Source: Phyllobacterium endophyticum
GTDB lineage: Bacteria > Pseudomonadota > Alphaproteobacteria > Rhizobiales > Rhizobiaceae
DNA: 64,000 nt
Assembly (NCBI RefSeq): GCF_003010935.1
Contig: NZ_PGGN01000001.1
Span: 1,550,001-1,614,000, forward strand
Direction of reading: 5' to 3'
Shown here in pieces: positions 36,469 to 46,003 of this stretch. Made by a program: the position numbers and the translations under genes. Each line of letters begins with the position of its first letter. The stretch's first letter is position 1. The notes under the pieces were generated by a model, which was not told the DNA's origin, searched no databases, and saw nothing but the letters and a program-made list of their open reading frames with translations.

Positions 36469-36634
36469 GGAAGTCTCCTCTTCGGTAATCTGTGCCGGGA
36501 TTGGCTGGCCCGGGCGGGCCCTTTTTGGGAATGGACGCCAATCCTGACAAAACCTGCGCTTGTTACATAGGGCCGTATTTCTTCAGGAGCAATGCGACGC
36601 GGATCAATATTTCCGGTCCGGCCGCGTTCTGAGA

Positions 36635-37513
36635 TTAAATCTTCGGGGTGGAATGAGCAAATTCCCAGTAGAGCTCCCGTGCTTTCCTGGCGATTGGGCC
36701 CGGCTGAAGAACACGATCTTCAATGCGAACAACGGGCACGACCTTCGAATGGTTCCCCGTGGAGAATATCTCGTCGGCATCGAGGAAATCCTGCACGCTC
36801 AAGGTCGTCTGCGTCGTGCGGAAACCATAATCGGCGAGCACATCGATGGTACGAGAGCGGGTGATGCCTGAAAGGAACGTGCCGTTTGGCGCCGGCGTGA
36901 AGATGTGACCCTCCTTGACCATGAAAATGTTCGACGTACCCGTCTCGGCGACATTGCCGAGCATGTCGAGCACCAGCGCATTGTCGAAGCCGCGCGAGCG
37001 CGCCTCGAGAATCGCCCGGGCATTGTTCGGGTAGAGGCAGCCGGCCTTGGCATTGGTCGGCATGGTCTCGAATGTAGGCCTGCGGAAAGGCGAGACGGTG
37101 AGCGAGAAGCCGCTCGGCTTGATCATCGGGGCTTCATAGAGGCATAGGCAGAAACGCGTCGAATCCGGATCGGCCGGGACGCCCATGTAGCCGCCATGCT
37201 CGCCCCAGTACATCGGCCTGATATAAACGGCCGTATCGCCGTCGAATTTCTTCAGGCCATCCTTGGCGAGGCCGATGATTTCCTCGGTGCTCATCGTCGG
37301 CATGAGGCCAAGCGCAATTGCGGACGCATTTACGCGGGCCGAGTGTCTGTCGAGATCGGGCGCGACGCCTTCGAACCAGCGCCCGCCATCGAAGACCGTC
37401 GAGGCCAGCCACATCGCATGGCTGCGCGGGCCGATGAGCGGCACGTTTCCTTCGTACCAGTCGCCGTCGACATAGGTCCATGTCGCTGTTTGGGCTTGAG
37501 TATTGACCGCCAT
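36635..37513 (-). CDS. ilvE: Branched-chain amino acid aminotransferase
   Basis: The 292-residue protein of fold-type IV PLP enzymes shows AMWLASTVFDGGRWFEG near the N-terminus, the Lys region TNAKAGCLYPNNARA, the cofactor-binding GNVAETGTSNIFMV and LSGITRSRTID. It catalyses the last step of Leu/Ile/Val synthesis and the first step of their degradation. Length is normal and it appears to be monocistronic. D-amino-acid or related class IV aminotransferase activity cannot be excluded by sequence alone. Confidence 0.9.
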   Translation of the reverse strand: MAVNTQAQTATWTYVDGDWYEGNVPLIGPRSHAMWLASTVFDGGRWFEGVAPDLDRHSARVNASAIALGLMPTMSTEEIIGLAKDGLKKFDGDTAVYIRPMYWGEHGGYMGVPADPDSTRFCLCLYEAPMIKPSGFSLTVSPFRRPTFETMPTNAKAGCLYPNNARAILEARSRGFDNALVLDMLGNVAETGTSNIFMVKEGHIFTPAPNGTFLSGITRSRTIDVLADYGFRTTQTTLSVQDFLDADEIFSTGNHSKVVPVVRIEDRVLQPGPIARKARELYWEFAHSTPKI

Positions 37514-37923
37514 GATTCTGATTCCGTCCTGCTGGTAGTTTTTGCCACCTTATCTCCCCCCTTGCGGGGGAGAAAGCGATTTCAGCATCTTAGCCATTTC
37601 GCCAAGTGGCAGAAATCGCAAGAGAGGCGATCTGCAATCATCGTACTACCACCTCACTCGTATTTTCCAGGGATTTACCGGAGAGGCTGAACCGAGGACA
37701 ATCCTTTCTCTCCCGCAAAGGGGAGAGATACCCGGCGTTCTCACAAAGTGTTTATCCGCAGTTGACTGAAGAATTCCGTTGCCCGCGCCGTTTTTGTTGC
37801 GGCGCGGCAACAGTCTCGGGGCCGCCTTGTTTGCGCCCTATTGTAATCGGTTAGCCGCCATATTCATTGTGCGTTTAGGCGAACGAGCTTCCTGTTCACC
37901 CATCCCGTCACAATTTTGGTTAA
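37514..37923. repeat. Intergenic region with dispersed palindromic repeats
   Basis: No gene is supported. Two GC-rich palindromes of similar type occur: ctccccccttgcgggggag (about 37555-37573) and ctctcccgcaaaggggagag (about 37709-37728). Close to the first is an inverted repeat gcgatttc (37576-37583)/gaaatcgc (37612-37619). Such mosaics are common between genes in rhizobial genomes. The right part should hold the promoter of the L,D-transpeptidase gene. Confidence 0.55.
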
Positions 37924-38640
37924 ATGATGCAAAATACACTATCCCGTCGCGGTTTTCTAACGGCCATGGCCGCCACAGCCGCTGCCGGTCTGGCAGGCTG
38001 TGCCCAGATCCGCAATGACATGCCGGTCATTCAGGTCGACGATTACGGCAACCCGCTGGCGACGCCGCAGATGGATGTCGACCCGGCGTTCGCCTCGTTC
38101 CAGGCCATGTATTCAGCCCGCGAGGATGGCGGTTTCATGCTGCCGGCTATCCCGATCGACAAGATGGACAAGCGCTATCTGCGTCAGATCGTACAGGATC
38201 CGACGGGCGAGCAGCCGGGCACGATCGTCGTCGATACGGCCGACAAATTCCTGTATCTGGTGCGCGAAGACGGGCAGGCGATCCGCTATGGCGTCGGCAT
38301 CGGCAAGGACGGTTTCGCCTGGTCCGGCCGTGCCGTGGTCCAGTGGAAGCGCCACTGGCCCAAGTGGACGCCGCCGGATGAGATGGTCGCCCGCCAGCCG
38401 GAACTGGTGCAGTACAGTGCCAGGAACGGCGGCATGGAGCCCGGGCTGAAGAACCCGCTCGGCGCCCGCGCGCTTTATCTCTTCAAGGATGGCGTCGATA
38501 CGCTCTATCGCCTGCATGGCTCGCCCGAATGGTGGTCGATCGGCAAGGCCGTGTCCTCGGGCTGCGTTCGCCTGATCAACCAGGACATAATCGACCTCTA
38601 CGACCGCGTGCCGAACAAGACCCCGGTTCTGGTGGCATAG
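37924..38640 (+). CDS. L,D-transpeptidase (YkuD family), exported
   Basis: The 238-residue protein has a twin-arginine-like signal (SRRGFLTAMAATAAAGLAGC) that ends in a lipobox LAGC, so it may be a Tat-exported lipoprotein. The YkuD domain is clear: TIVVDTADKFLYLV at the start and the catalytic motif HGSPEWWSIGKAVSSGCVRL with the essential His and Cys. It makes 3-3 cross-links in peptidoglycan or attaches proteins to it. A terminator follows 20 bases after the stop, so it is probably a single-gene unit. Confidence 0.9.
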   Translation: MMQNTLSRRGFLTAMAATAAAGLAGCAQIRNDMPVIQVDDYGNPLATPQMDVDPAFASFQAMYSAREDGGFMLPAIPIDKMDKRYLRQIVQDPTGEQPGTIVVDTADKFLYLVREDGQAIRYGVGIGKDGFAWSGRAVVQWKRHWPKWTPPDEMVARQPELVQYSARNGGMEPGLKNPLGARALYLFKDGVDTLYRLHGSPEWWSIGKAVSSGCVRLINQDIIDLYDRVPNKTPVLVA

Positions 38641-38660
38641 GCGCTTCGAGAAGCAGCGCG

Positions 38661-38697
38661 AAGGGCCGGTGGAGAAATCCGCCGGCCCTTATTTTTT
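38661..38697 (+). terminator. Intrinsic terminator of the L,D-transpeptidase gene
   Basis: The hairpin aagggccgg...ccggccctt (38661-38690), with an extra tgga/tccg pairing inside, is followed by six T (38692-38697). Confidence 0.88.
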
Positions 38698-38887
38698 ACA
38701 TGTCTTATGCCGTGAATTAAATCATTCTCTTGGACTTAAGGTGAATTGACACACTCGCAGTAACAGAATTAGGTCGAAAACTCGTTTTAATCGTTTGAAA
38801 CCGGCTTGGGAGGAGCGCGGACTATCAAGCGGGGCTGATTGCAGCCTCACGCGCAAGGCGCGCCGCTTTTTGAAGAACAAACCAATT

Positions 38888-39312
38888 TCAAGAAATCATT
38901 TGGAGGAAACAATGACATTACGACGGATATTCGTGGCTGGACTTCTCGCCTCGACCATGCTTGCCGGCTGCGACGGCGATGACAAGAGCCCGCCAGCCGA
39001 CACCCAATCCAATGGCGCATTCGAAGCGCTGACGGAGCGCGTCGCCTCTCTTGAGACAGGCAGAAAAGCTGATGGCGCAACGATCGCCGAGCTGCGCGAT
39101 AGTTTGGCACAATTCCGAGCAGAGCTTGACAAGCGCATTGCCGGACAGGGTGCCAGGCTGGACGGCGTCGAGACGCGGGTGAGCGGTCTTGAAACGGCGC
39201 AAAAGGCACTTGAAGCATTACTGCCGCAGGTGGAAAAGCTGCAGGTTCAGGTTGCCCAGCTGCAAGCTGAACCAAAGATCAGCAAGGAAGATGCCACCCG
39301 CATCGCCGGTCT
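38888..39312 (+). repeat. Long direct repeat, copy 1 (GH92 leader, lipid anchor and coiled coil)
   Basis: This is almost identical to 42381-42806, at an offset of 3494 bases across the coding part. From about 39032 to 39312 I see no difference between copies. Identity covers the ribosome-binding site, the lipoprotein signal and the first coiled-coil stretch, then stops sharply. Confidence 0.9.
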
Positions 39313-42280
39313 CAAGCAGCTGTCTGATGACGTGACCACGCTGCGCTCCGATCTGAATGCCGCGATTGCCACGTCGCAAAAAGACATAGGTGCGATCAAA
39401 GGTGATATTGAGAACCATCGCCTGGCGCTGAGCAAGACCTCGGATGCGGCAATGGTCGAGACCTTGACTGCCAGGATCGCCGAGTTTGAACAGAAGCTCG
39501 AGACCGCCAGTAAACTCAGCGCGGCCTTGGCGCAGGAGTTCACCAAGCGCTTTGCGGAACTGGGGGCGGAGGTCAAGTTGCTGACGTTCAATCCCGAAAA
39601 GCTTGCGCAATATGTCAATACCACGCGCGGCTCGGCTGATCCCGGCGATCTTGCAAAGGGCTCGACTTTTCCCGCAACGGCCATGCCTTTCGGCTTCAAT
39701 ATGTGGTCGCCGGTCAATACCGGAGTGTGGAGCAGTATTTTCTACCACGGTGACAAGGATTATACGATGGAAGGCTTCATGGTGACGCATGAGGCAAGCC
39801 GGCATCTTGGCAATCGTCAGGCCATGCTGATTACGCCGGATATAGATGCCGCCAATGCCACAGATCATGCGTTTCAACGCAAGAACCAGATCGCTACAGC
39901 GCATTATTATAGTGTGACCTACGACAACGGCATGAAGACAGAAATCACGCCAACCGATCACGCCGCCTATTTCCGCATCACGGCACCCGATGCTTCGGAA
40001 AAAACCGGTGTTAGGTTCAATACCTATGGCGGCACGCTTACAGTCGACCGCGATAAGGGCACAGCGTCGGGCGTTACCAAATACGAAGCACCCAGCATGA
40101 CCCCGACCATGTACGTTTTCATGAAATTTGACAACAAAATCATCAGTTCCCAAAACAACTCGTGGGTGGAATTCGCAACCCCCGCTGGTTCCAAGGTCAT
40201 TGGCATGCGCATAGCAACCTCGTTCATCAGCGAGGCACAGGCCGAAGACAATCTCAACCAGGAAATTGCCGCAAATTCCTTTGACGATGTGAAGGCATTG
40301 GCGGAAGCCGCATGGAATGAAAGGCTGAACACAATACAGGTCGAGGGCGCAAGCGAAGACCAGAAGATCATCCTCTATTCGAACATGTATCGCTCGTTCC
40401 TCTATCCGAATTCCGCCTGGGAGAGGGTCAAGGGCGCCGACGGCAAATATGAAGCGAAATATTCCAGCCCTTACACGGACACCGATAAAATCAAGAAAGG
40501 CAAGATCTGGGTCAATAACGGCTTTTGGGACACTTACCGCACAACCTGGCCACTCTATACGTTGCTTAACCCTAATGAAGCCGGCGAGATGCTCGACGGG
40601 TTCGTCAATGGCTACAAGGATGGCGGCTGGACGACACGCTGGTCCAATCCCGGTTACGAGGATTCCATGGTCGCAACCAGTCTGGATGTGGTCCTGGCTG
40701 ATGCATACATGAAGGGTGTGCGGAATTTCGATATCGACGCTGCTTACAAGTCCATGCTGCGTAATGCCACCAGTGTTGGTGACGAACACGGCAGGGGCCG
40801 CAAAGGCATGCTTCAAATGCCTTTCTATGGCTACAAGCCGGGAGATGGCCAATCTGTCGCGTGGTCTCTTGAAGCCTATCTGAACGATTTCGGCATCTCT
40901 CAATTGGCAGGGCAACTCGACAAGCCGGATGATGCCGCTTACCTTGCGAATAGGGCGATCAGCTATCCCAATATCTTCGATGCAACCTCTGCCGGTACCT
41001 GGGCGGGCGGCTGGTTTCGCACGAAGGAAACAGATGGGGATTGGGCGAGCGGCCCCGATACGCCGCAGACCTGGGGCTATGGCTATACAGAAGGCAACGC
41101 GTGGTCTTACGCGTTCCTGGCCCCCCAGGACGGTCAAGGTCTCGCCAATCTCTATGGCGGGCGCGACAAGCTCAGGGAAAAGCTTGATGCATTCTTCACG
41201 ACCGCACCTATTCTTGATGGGGGCAGCTATGGCAGTATCATCCACGAAATTTACGAAGCCGCGAAAGTCCATGAACTCGCCAATGTCGGCGAATACCAGC
41301 ACTCCAATCAGACCGTGCATCATTCCATCTACATGTATAATTATGCGGGGTCGCCTTCCAGTGGTCAGAAATATCTGCGCGACGTGATGGACAAGCTGTA
41401 TTTCACCGGCTTCGATAAGAACGGCGTTTCCGACGGTACCGGCTATATCGGCGATGAGGACAACGGCGAAATGTCGGCCTGGTACGTTCTGAGCGCCACG
41501 GGGCTTTATCCCGTCAGCATGGGCCGGCCGGAATATGCCATCGGGGCACCTTACTTCCCGAAAATGACCATCTGGCTCAAAGGCCTCGACAATATTTCAC
41601 GCAAGCTGGTCATCAAGGCCCCCAATGTCAGTTCCAGCAATCGCTATGTGCAGGCGGTGCGCCTGAACGGCAGGCCTGTCCGCCATAATTATCTCCTGCA
41701 TTCCCAGATCGCCAAAGGCGGGACGCTCGAATTCGACATGGGTCCCAATCCGTCACAATGGGGAACCGGGGAAGACGACGTTCCGACCTCGATCACGCTA
41801 GGGTCTATCAAACCCGCCCCGCTGCAATCGCTGCTGCCGCAGGGCAGCTACGAGCTGACTGCCAGCACGCCGGCAGGTTCTGGTAATCTGGTCGACCGCA
41901 CGTCCGCTACCTCCTGGACGAGTGCTTCTGGAGCGGCGCAGATCGACGTCGCCCTGAAGAAGGACGAAACGCCGACGCCAGTCAGCATCTACACCTTGAC
42001 CAGCATGGTAGACCTGGCAACCAGCCCCAGGAGCTGGATACTCAAGGGTTCCGATGACGGCACGAAATGGGATACTCTCGATGAGCGCAAGGATGAGGCG
42101 TTCCTGTGGCCGCGCCAGACGCGTCCCTTCGCCCTGAAGACACCGGCGACCTATGCACGTTACCGGCTGGAGCTTGGTACCGGCGCCGTTGAAATTGCCG
42201 AGTTCGAACTGCTCGGGAAAACAGCTCCCGGCAAGGTCGCCGCTGCTGTGCCAACGGCCGCCGCGCCCGTCAAGCCGTGA
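38912..42280 (+). CDS. GH92 alpha-mannosidase lipoprotein 1, with coiled-coil stalk and C-terminal discoidin-like domain
   Basis: About 1122 residues from ATG 38912 behind ggagga. The lipobox LAGC (MTLRRIFVAGLLASTMLAGC) is followed by about 200 residues of heptad-like coiled coil (LTERVASLETGRKADGATIA, ARLDGVETRVSGLE) and then the GH92 fold: FPATAMPFGFNMWSPVN, WVNNGFWDTYRTTWPLYTL, DNGEMSAWYVLSATGLYPV. A C-terminal segment (about 990-1100) resembles an F5/8-type carbohydrate-binding domain (LVDRTSATSWTS). GH92 enzymes remove alpha-linked mannose from N-glycans or mannans in an exo, calcium-dependent way. The stalk would hold the enzyme away from the membrane. A paralogue follows in tandem. Confidence 0.88.
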   Translation: MTLRRIFVAGLLASTMLAGCDGDDKSPPADTQSNGAFEALTERVASLETGRKADGATIAELRDSLAQFRAELDKRIAGQGARLDGVETRVSGLETAQKALEALLPQVEKLQVQVAQLQAEPKISKEDATRIAGLKQLSDDVTTLRSDLNAAIATSQKDIGAIKGDIENHRLALSKTSDAAMVETLTARIAEFEQKLETASKLSAALAQEFTKRFAELGAEVKLLTFNPEKLAQYVNTTRGSADPGDLAKGSTFPATAMPFGFNMWSPVNTGVWSSIFYHGDKDYTMEGFMVTHEASRHLGNRQAMLITPDIDAANATDHAFQRKNQIATAHYYSVTYDNGMKTEITPTDHAAYFRITAPDASEKTGVRFNTYGGTLTVDRDKGTASGVTKYEAPSMTPTMYVFMKFDNKIISSQNNSWVEFATPAGSKVIGMRIATSFISEAQAEDNLNQEIAANSFDDVKALAEAAWNERLNTIQVEGASEDQKIILYSNMYRSFLYPNSAWERVKGADGKYEAKYSSPYTDTDKIKKGKIWVNNGFWDTYRTTWPLYTLLNPNEAGEMLDGFVNGYKDGGWTTRWSNPGYEDSMVATSLDVVLADAYMKGVRNFDIDAAYKSMLRNATSVGDEHGRGRKGMLQMPFYGYKPGDGQSVAWSLEAYLNDFGISQLAGQLDKPDDAAYLANRAISYPNIFDATSAGTWAGGWFRTKETDGDWASGPDTPQTWGYGYTEGNAWSYAFLAPQDGQGLANLYGGRDKLREKLDAFFTTAPILDGGSYGSIIHEIYEAAKVHELANVGEYQHSNQTVHHSIYMYNYAGSPSSGQKYLRDVMDKLYFTGFDKNGVSDGTGYIGDEDNGEMSAWYVLSATGLYPVSMGRPEYAIGAPYFPKMTIWLKGLDNISRKLVIKAPNVSSSNRYVQAVRLNGRPVRHNYLLHSQIAKGGTLEFDMGPNPSQWGTGEDDVPTSITLGSIKPAPLQSLLPQGSYELTASTPAGSGNLVDRTSATSWTSASGAAQIDVALKKDETPTPVSIYTLTSMVDLATSPRSWILKGSDDGTKWDTLDERKDEAFLWPRQTRPFALKTPATYARYRLELGTGAVEIAEFELLGKTAPGKVAAAVPTAAAPVKP

Positions 42281-42315
42281 ACGCGGGGTAAGTGAACCCC
42301 GCTGCTGAGATAGAG

Positions 42316-42346
42316 ATCACAGGGCCGCCGTCGGCGGCCCTGTGAT
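42316..42346. other. Perfect 14-bp hairpin between the two GH92 genes
   Basis: Arms atcacagggccgcc (42316-42329) and ggcggccctgtgat (42333-42346) are separated by 3 bases. No T-run follows, so it is more likely a transcript-stabilising or partial terminator element between the two genes than a classical terminator. Confidence 0.7.
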
Positions 42347-42380
42347 GCGCGGAAGGATATCGCGGCTGTCTCACAAATTT

Positions 42381-42806
42381 TCAAGAAATTCATTTGGAGG
42401 AAACAATGACATTACGACGGATATTCGTGGCTGGACTTCTCGCCTCGACCATGCTCACGGGCTGCGACGGCGACGACAAGAGCCCGCCAGCCGATACCCA
42501 ATCCAATGGCGCATTCGAGGCGCTGACGGAGCGCGTCGCCTCTCTTGAGACAGGCAGAAAAGCTGATGGCGCAACGATCGCCGAGCTGCGCGATAGTTTG
42601 GCACAATTCCGAGCAGAGCTTGACAAGCGCATTGCCGGACAGGGTGCCAGGCTGGACGGCGTCGAGACGCGGGTGAGCGGTCTTGAAACGGCGCAAAAGG
42701 CACTTGAAGCATTACTGCCGCAGGTGGAAAAGCTGCAGGTTCAGGTTGCCCAGCTGCAAGCTGAACCAAAGATCAGCAAGGAAGATGCCACCCGCATCGC
42801 CGGTCT
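42381..42806 (+). repeat. Long direct repeat, copy 2 (GH92 leader, lipid anchor and coiled coil)
   Basis: This is the second copy of 38888-39312. It has a few differences in the first 110 bases, none seen in the next 280, then abrupt divergence. Similarity returns at 42855-43055 (compare 39361-39560). Confidence 0.9.
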
Positions 42807-45585
42807 GGAAAAAATGTCCATTGAGGTCATCGCGCTGCGCACGGATCTCGTGGCCGCGATTGCCACGTCGCAAAAAGACATAGGGGCGATCAAAGGTGAC
42901 ATTGAGAACCATCGCCTAGCCCTGACGAAGACCACGAATGCGGCAATGATCGAGACCTTGACTGCCAGGATCGCCGAATTTGCACAGAAGCTCGAGACCG
43001 CCAGTAAACTCAGCGCGGCCTTGGCGCAGGAGTTCACCAAGCGCTTTGCGGAACTGGAGGCGGAGATGGACGGGCTAAGGAACCCGCGCGTGGACATGGC
43101 CCTGACGCAGTTCGTCAATGCGTTTGTTGGAACAACGGATACCGAAACCGGCGGCGGGCACTCCGGCAATCTCAACCCCGGCGCGCAGACGCCGTTCGGC
43201 ATGGTGAGTTTCGGACCTGACACGAAGGGAAGTGGCCAGGGCTGGGGAAAGGGCTCAGGCGGTTACTACTATGACGATAAGTCGATACAGTTCTTTAGCA
43301 TGACACATCTAAACGGACCCGGTTGCCGCGGGCAGGGTGCTGTTGCCATGCTGCCGAAGGATTCGGGTTCTGCAATATCCACGAGCGGCATATCCTACAA
43401 TCATGCCAACGAGAAAGCTGAGCCCGGTTACTATCAGGTGAAATTTGACAATGGCATCAACAGCGAGTTCACAGCGACGACACGCACCGGCATGACGCGG
43501 TTCACCTTTGCCGACAAGGACAAGGCTTTCCTGATCATCGACTCAAGCCGCAACAATACGAGCAAAGATGGCGGTTCCAGCCCGGTCACAGTCAAACTTG
43601 CTGACGACAAGAAATCGGTCTCGGGTCAGGCCATCGCGCCTGCTTTCTGTGGCGGAACATGGAAACAGCCCGTCTATTTTCATGCCGCTTTCGACAAGCC
43701 TCTCAGGACATCCTCCGTTGACAACGATGCTGCGACACTCCAGTTCGATCTGGCAGATGCGGACAAGAGCGTTCAGGTGAAGATCGGTATTTCTTCGGTC
43801 AGTGCGGCCAATGCCAAACTCAATCTTGAGACGGAAAATGCTGGGTGGTCATTTGATGCTGTTAAAGAGCGGTCTTTGGATATCTGGAACCAGCGGCTCA
43901 ATACAATCCAGCTCGATCTCGCCAGGCCAGAAGAATTCAAGAAGGTGCCGCAGGACAAACAGGCCGACGCCACCAACAAGCTGACGCAGTTCTACACGGC
44001 TCTATATCGTGTCTATAGCGGCCCGACCGTCTTCAGTGACGTTAACGGCGAGTATCGCAGCATGAAGCAGGTCAGCGGCGGCGATCTGCCCGTGCGTGCC
44101 ACCGAAAACGTGGCAAACTACAAGTTCAAGGTCGACGGCAAGGATGCCGGCTACAAGACGCATTACTCAGGCTTATCCATGTGGGATAGCTATCGTTCCC
44201 AGGCGCAGCTGCTGGCTTGGATAGCGCCCGATGAGGCCAGCGATATGATGCAATCGTTGGTTGCCGATGCGCAGCAATGCGGCGCATTTCCCCATTGGGT
44301 CGATGGCAGCGAAGACACGACGCCCATGGAGGGCGATCATGCACCGAATGTCGTTGCCGGTTCCTACGTGTTCGGAGCGAAAAATTTCGATCTGGAGAAC
44401 GCCCGTAAATTCATGAAGCGATCGGCGTTCGATGCGGACAGCAAGTGCAATGACAAGTCGAGCGCCGGCAGCGGACGACTGGCGGCCTATCTTGCAAAAA
44501 ACTATCTATCCGCGAGGAACTCGGATCACGCGTCCTCAAACACGATCGAAATGATTACGACAGACCAATCGATCGGTAGTTTTCTTGCTGGCCTTCCGTC
44601 AGCGGGGGGCGATCAGGCGGATATTACCACGCTGTTCAATCGTGCTTCCAACTGGAAGAACATATTTGACGACAGCGCAGATCAAATGCGGCTGCGTGCC
44701 AAAGATGACGAGGGAAACTGGGCATCCGGCGAATTTCACGAATCAACAGAGGAGAACTACATCTGGGCTTTTGGCCATGACTGGACGGCGCTAATCGACA
44801 AGCTCGGTGGCAAGCAGAAAGGTATAGAGCGGCTGAACACCCTGTTTTCCTACAAGTCGTTCAGCTTGGCCGATGAGCCGTCCGGAATTGACCTGAACGG
44901 CGGCGAGGGTTCGTCCGGATACTACATCGGCAATGAACCGGCCTTCCAGACACCCTGGGCTTACAATTGGGCAGGTTCGCCGAAGCACGCGCAGTACATC
45001 ATCCCGGTCATCATGCGGAAGAACTTCTCGCTAAAACCGGGTGGTCTACCCGGCAATGATGACATGGGCGCAACCTCCGGCTGGTATGTCTGGTCGGCGC
45101 TCGGCCTTTATCCGGTCATCCCCTCCGCGCCGGGCATGGCGGTATCCACGCCGCAGTTCTCCGGCGCGACCGTCTGGCTCGGCAATGGCAAGAAGCTGCG
45201 CATCGAAACCGACAAACAGGCAATGCTCGACGATATGCGTTACATCTCCGAGATGAAACTCGGCGATGCGGAATACAAGGGGACCTGGCTGCCGCTCGAC
45301 AAGATCAGACACGGAGGCAAATTGAGCTTCAAGCTTTCCGACAAGCCGACGGAATGGGGCTCGGCGCCTGAACTCACACCTCCATCTGGGCCCGCTGCCG
45401 ACTATAGCAAGTCAACCGCAAAGGAGGCATCAAGCGTGCAGATCATCGATGCGCCGATCGTTCCAGATGTCAAACCCGAGGTCAAAACCGGCACAACGGA
45501 AGCGAAACTGGAGCCAGTCGAAGTCAAGCCGGACGTCCCGCCCTGCGTGCCAAAGGGCAAGGGCGACAGATGCCCGCCCGTTTGA
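42406..45585 (+). CDS. GH92 alpha-mannosidase lipoprotein 2, with coiled-coil stalk
   Basis: About 1059 residues from ATG 42406 behind ggagga. The lipobox LTGC and coiled-coil stalk are nearly identical to the upstream paralogue. The catalytic part is a different GH92 branch: FVGTTDTETGGGHSGNLNPG, QTPFGMVSFGPDT, FFSMTHLNGPGC, YSGLSMWDSYRSQAQLL, DDMGATSGWYVWSALGLYPV. Instead of a discoidin-like domain it ends in a Lys/Pro/Val-rich tail (VKPEVKTGTTEAKLEPVEV) and a Cys pair. It probably differs from the first enzyme in linkage preference, so that together they trim high-mannose or branched mannan substrates. Confidence 0.87.
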   Translation: MTLRRIFVAGLLASTMLTGCDGDDKSPPADTQSNGAFEALTERVASLETGRKADGATIAELRDSLAQFRAELDKRIAGQGARLDGVETRVSGLETAQKALEALLPQVEKLQVQVAQLQAEPKISKEDATRIAGLEKMSIEVIALRTDLVAAIATSQKDIGAIKGDIENHRLALTKTTNAAMIETLTARIAEFAQKLETASKLSAALAQEFTKRFAELEAEMDGLRNPRVDMALTQFVNAFVGTTDTETGGGHSGNLNPGAQTPFGMVSFGPDTKGSGQGWGKGSGGYYYDDKSIQFFSMTHLNGPGCRGQGAVAMLPKDSGSAISTSGISYNHANEKAEPGYYQVKFDNGINSEFTATTRTGMTRFTFADKDKAFLIIDSSRNNTSKDGGSSPVTVKLADDKKSVSGQAIAPAFCGGTWKQPVYFHAAFDKPLRTSSVDNDAATLQFDLADADKSVQVKIGISSVSAANAKLNLETENAGWSFDAVKERSLDIWNQRLNTIQLDLARPEEFKKVPQDKQADATNKLTQFYTALYRVYSGPTVFSDVNGEYRSMKQVSGGDLPVRATENVANYKFKVDGKDAGYKTHYSGLSMWDSYRSQAQLLAWIAPDEASDMMQSLVADAQQCGAFPHWVDGSEDTTPMEGDHAPNVVAGSYVFGAKNFDLENARKFMKRSAFDADSKCNDKSSAGSGRLAAYLAKNYLSARNSDHASSNTIEMITTDQSIGSFLAGLPSAGGDQADITTLFNRASNWKNIFDDSADQMRLRAKDDEGNWASGEFHESTEENYIWAFGHDWTALIDKLGGKQKGIERLNTLFSYKSFSLADEPSGIDLNGGEGSSGYYIGNEPAFQTPWAYNWAGSPKHAQYIIPVIMRKNFSLKPGGLPGNDDMGATSGWYVWSALGLYPVIPSAPGMAVSTPQFSGATVWLGNGKKLRIETDKQAMLDDMRYISEMKLGDAEYKGTWLPLDKIRHGGKLSFKLSDKPTEWGSAPELTPPSGPAADYSKSTAKEASSVQIIDAPIVPDVKPEVKTGTTEAKLEPVEVKPDVPPCVPKGKGDRCPPV

Positions 45586-45664
45586 ACCAGGGGCGACAGC
45601 AAATGGCCCGCATCGCCGCGAATGGCGCTGCGGGTTCCGTGGGCTTCGGAGTGACGCGTGAGAC

Positions 45665-46003
45665 CTATCTTTTCCTGCAACTGATCAGAACCGAATTTCC
45701 GTCGGTGTATTTGCTGCGCAGGGTGTAGAGCCAGCCCTGGCACTCTGCCATGGAGGTGAAGCAACGAAAGAAGGAGACCGTCACGTCGTCGCCGCCCATG
45801 GAAAGGATCGGGTTGTCGGTGGTGCCGGTATATTGGCCGAGGATGATGCCGGAGCCGCGCGGCGGCGTATTGCAACGCTGACCGGCATATTCGCTGACAT
45901 TCTTGCGCACGGCGGCCTGCACCTGTGACATGTCGCCTAGGAAGAAGAAGGGCTGCGCCAGAAAACTCAAGCCAAGCATCAAAGCGAACGTGCTTTTCTT
46001 CAT
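45665..46003 (-). CDS. Secreted protein of unknown function
   Basis: The 112-residue protein has a signal peptide (MKKSTFALMLGLSFLAQPFFFLG). The mature part has four cysteines (QRCNTP, FRCFTS, AECQGW, ISCRKR) that could form two disulfides, and a conserved-looking core GDDVTVSFFRCFTSMAECQGWL. Similar small periplasmic proteins are widespread in rhizobia without assigned function. It is convergent with the second GH92 gene. Confidence 0.7.
   Translation of the reverse strand: MKKSTFALMLGLSFLAQPFFFLGDMSQVQAAVRKNVSEYAGQRCNTPPRGSGIILGQYTGTTDNPILSMGGDDVTVSFFRCFTSMAECQGWLYTLRSKYTDGNSVLISCRKR

Noticed and set aside
39218-41323. A 701-codon open frame on the minus strand
   Set aside because: It is fully antisense to the first GH92 gene, has no recognisable domain and reflects codon bias of the real gene.
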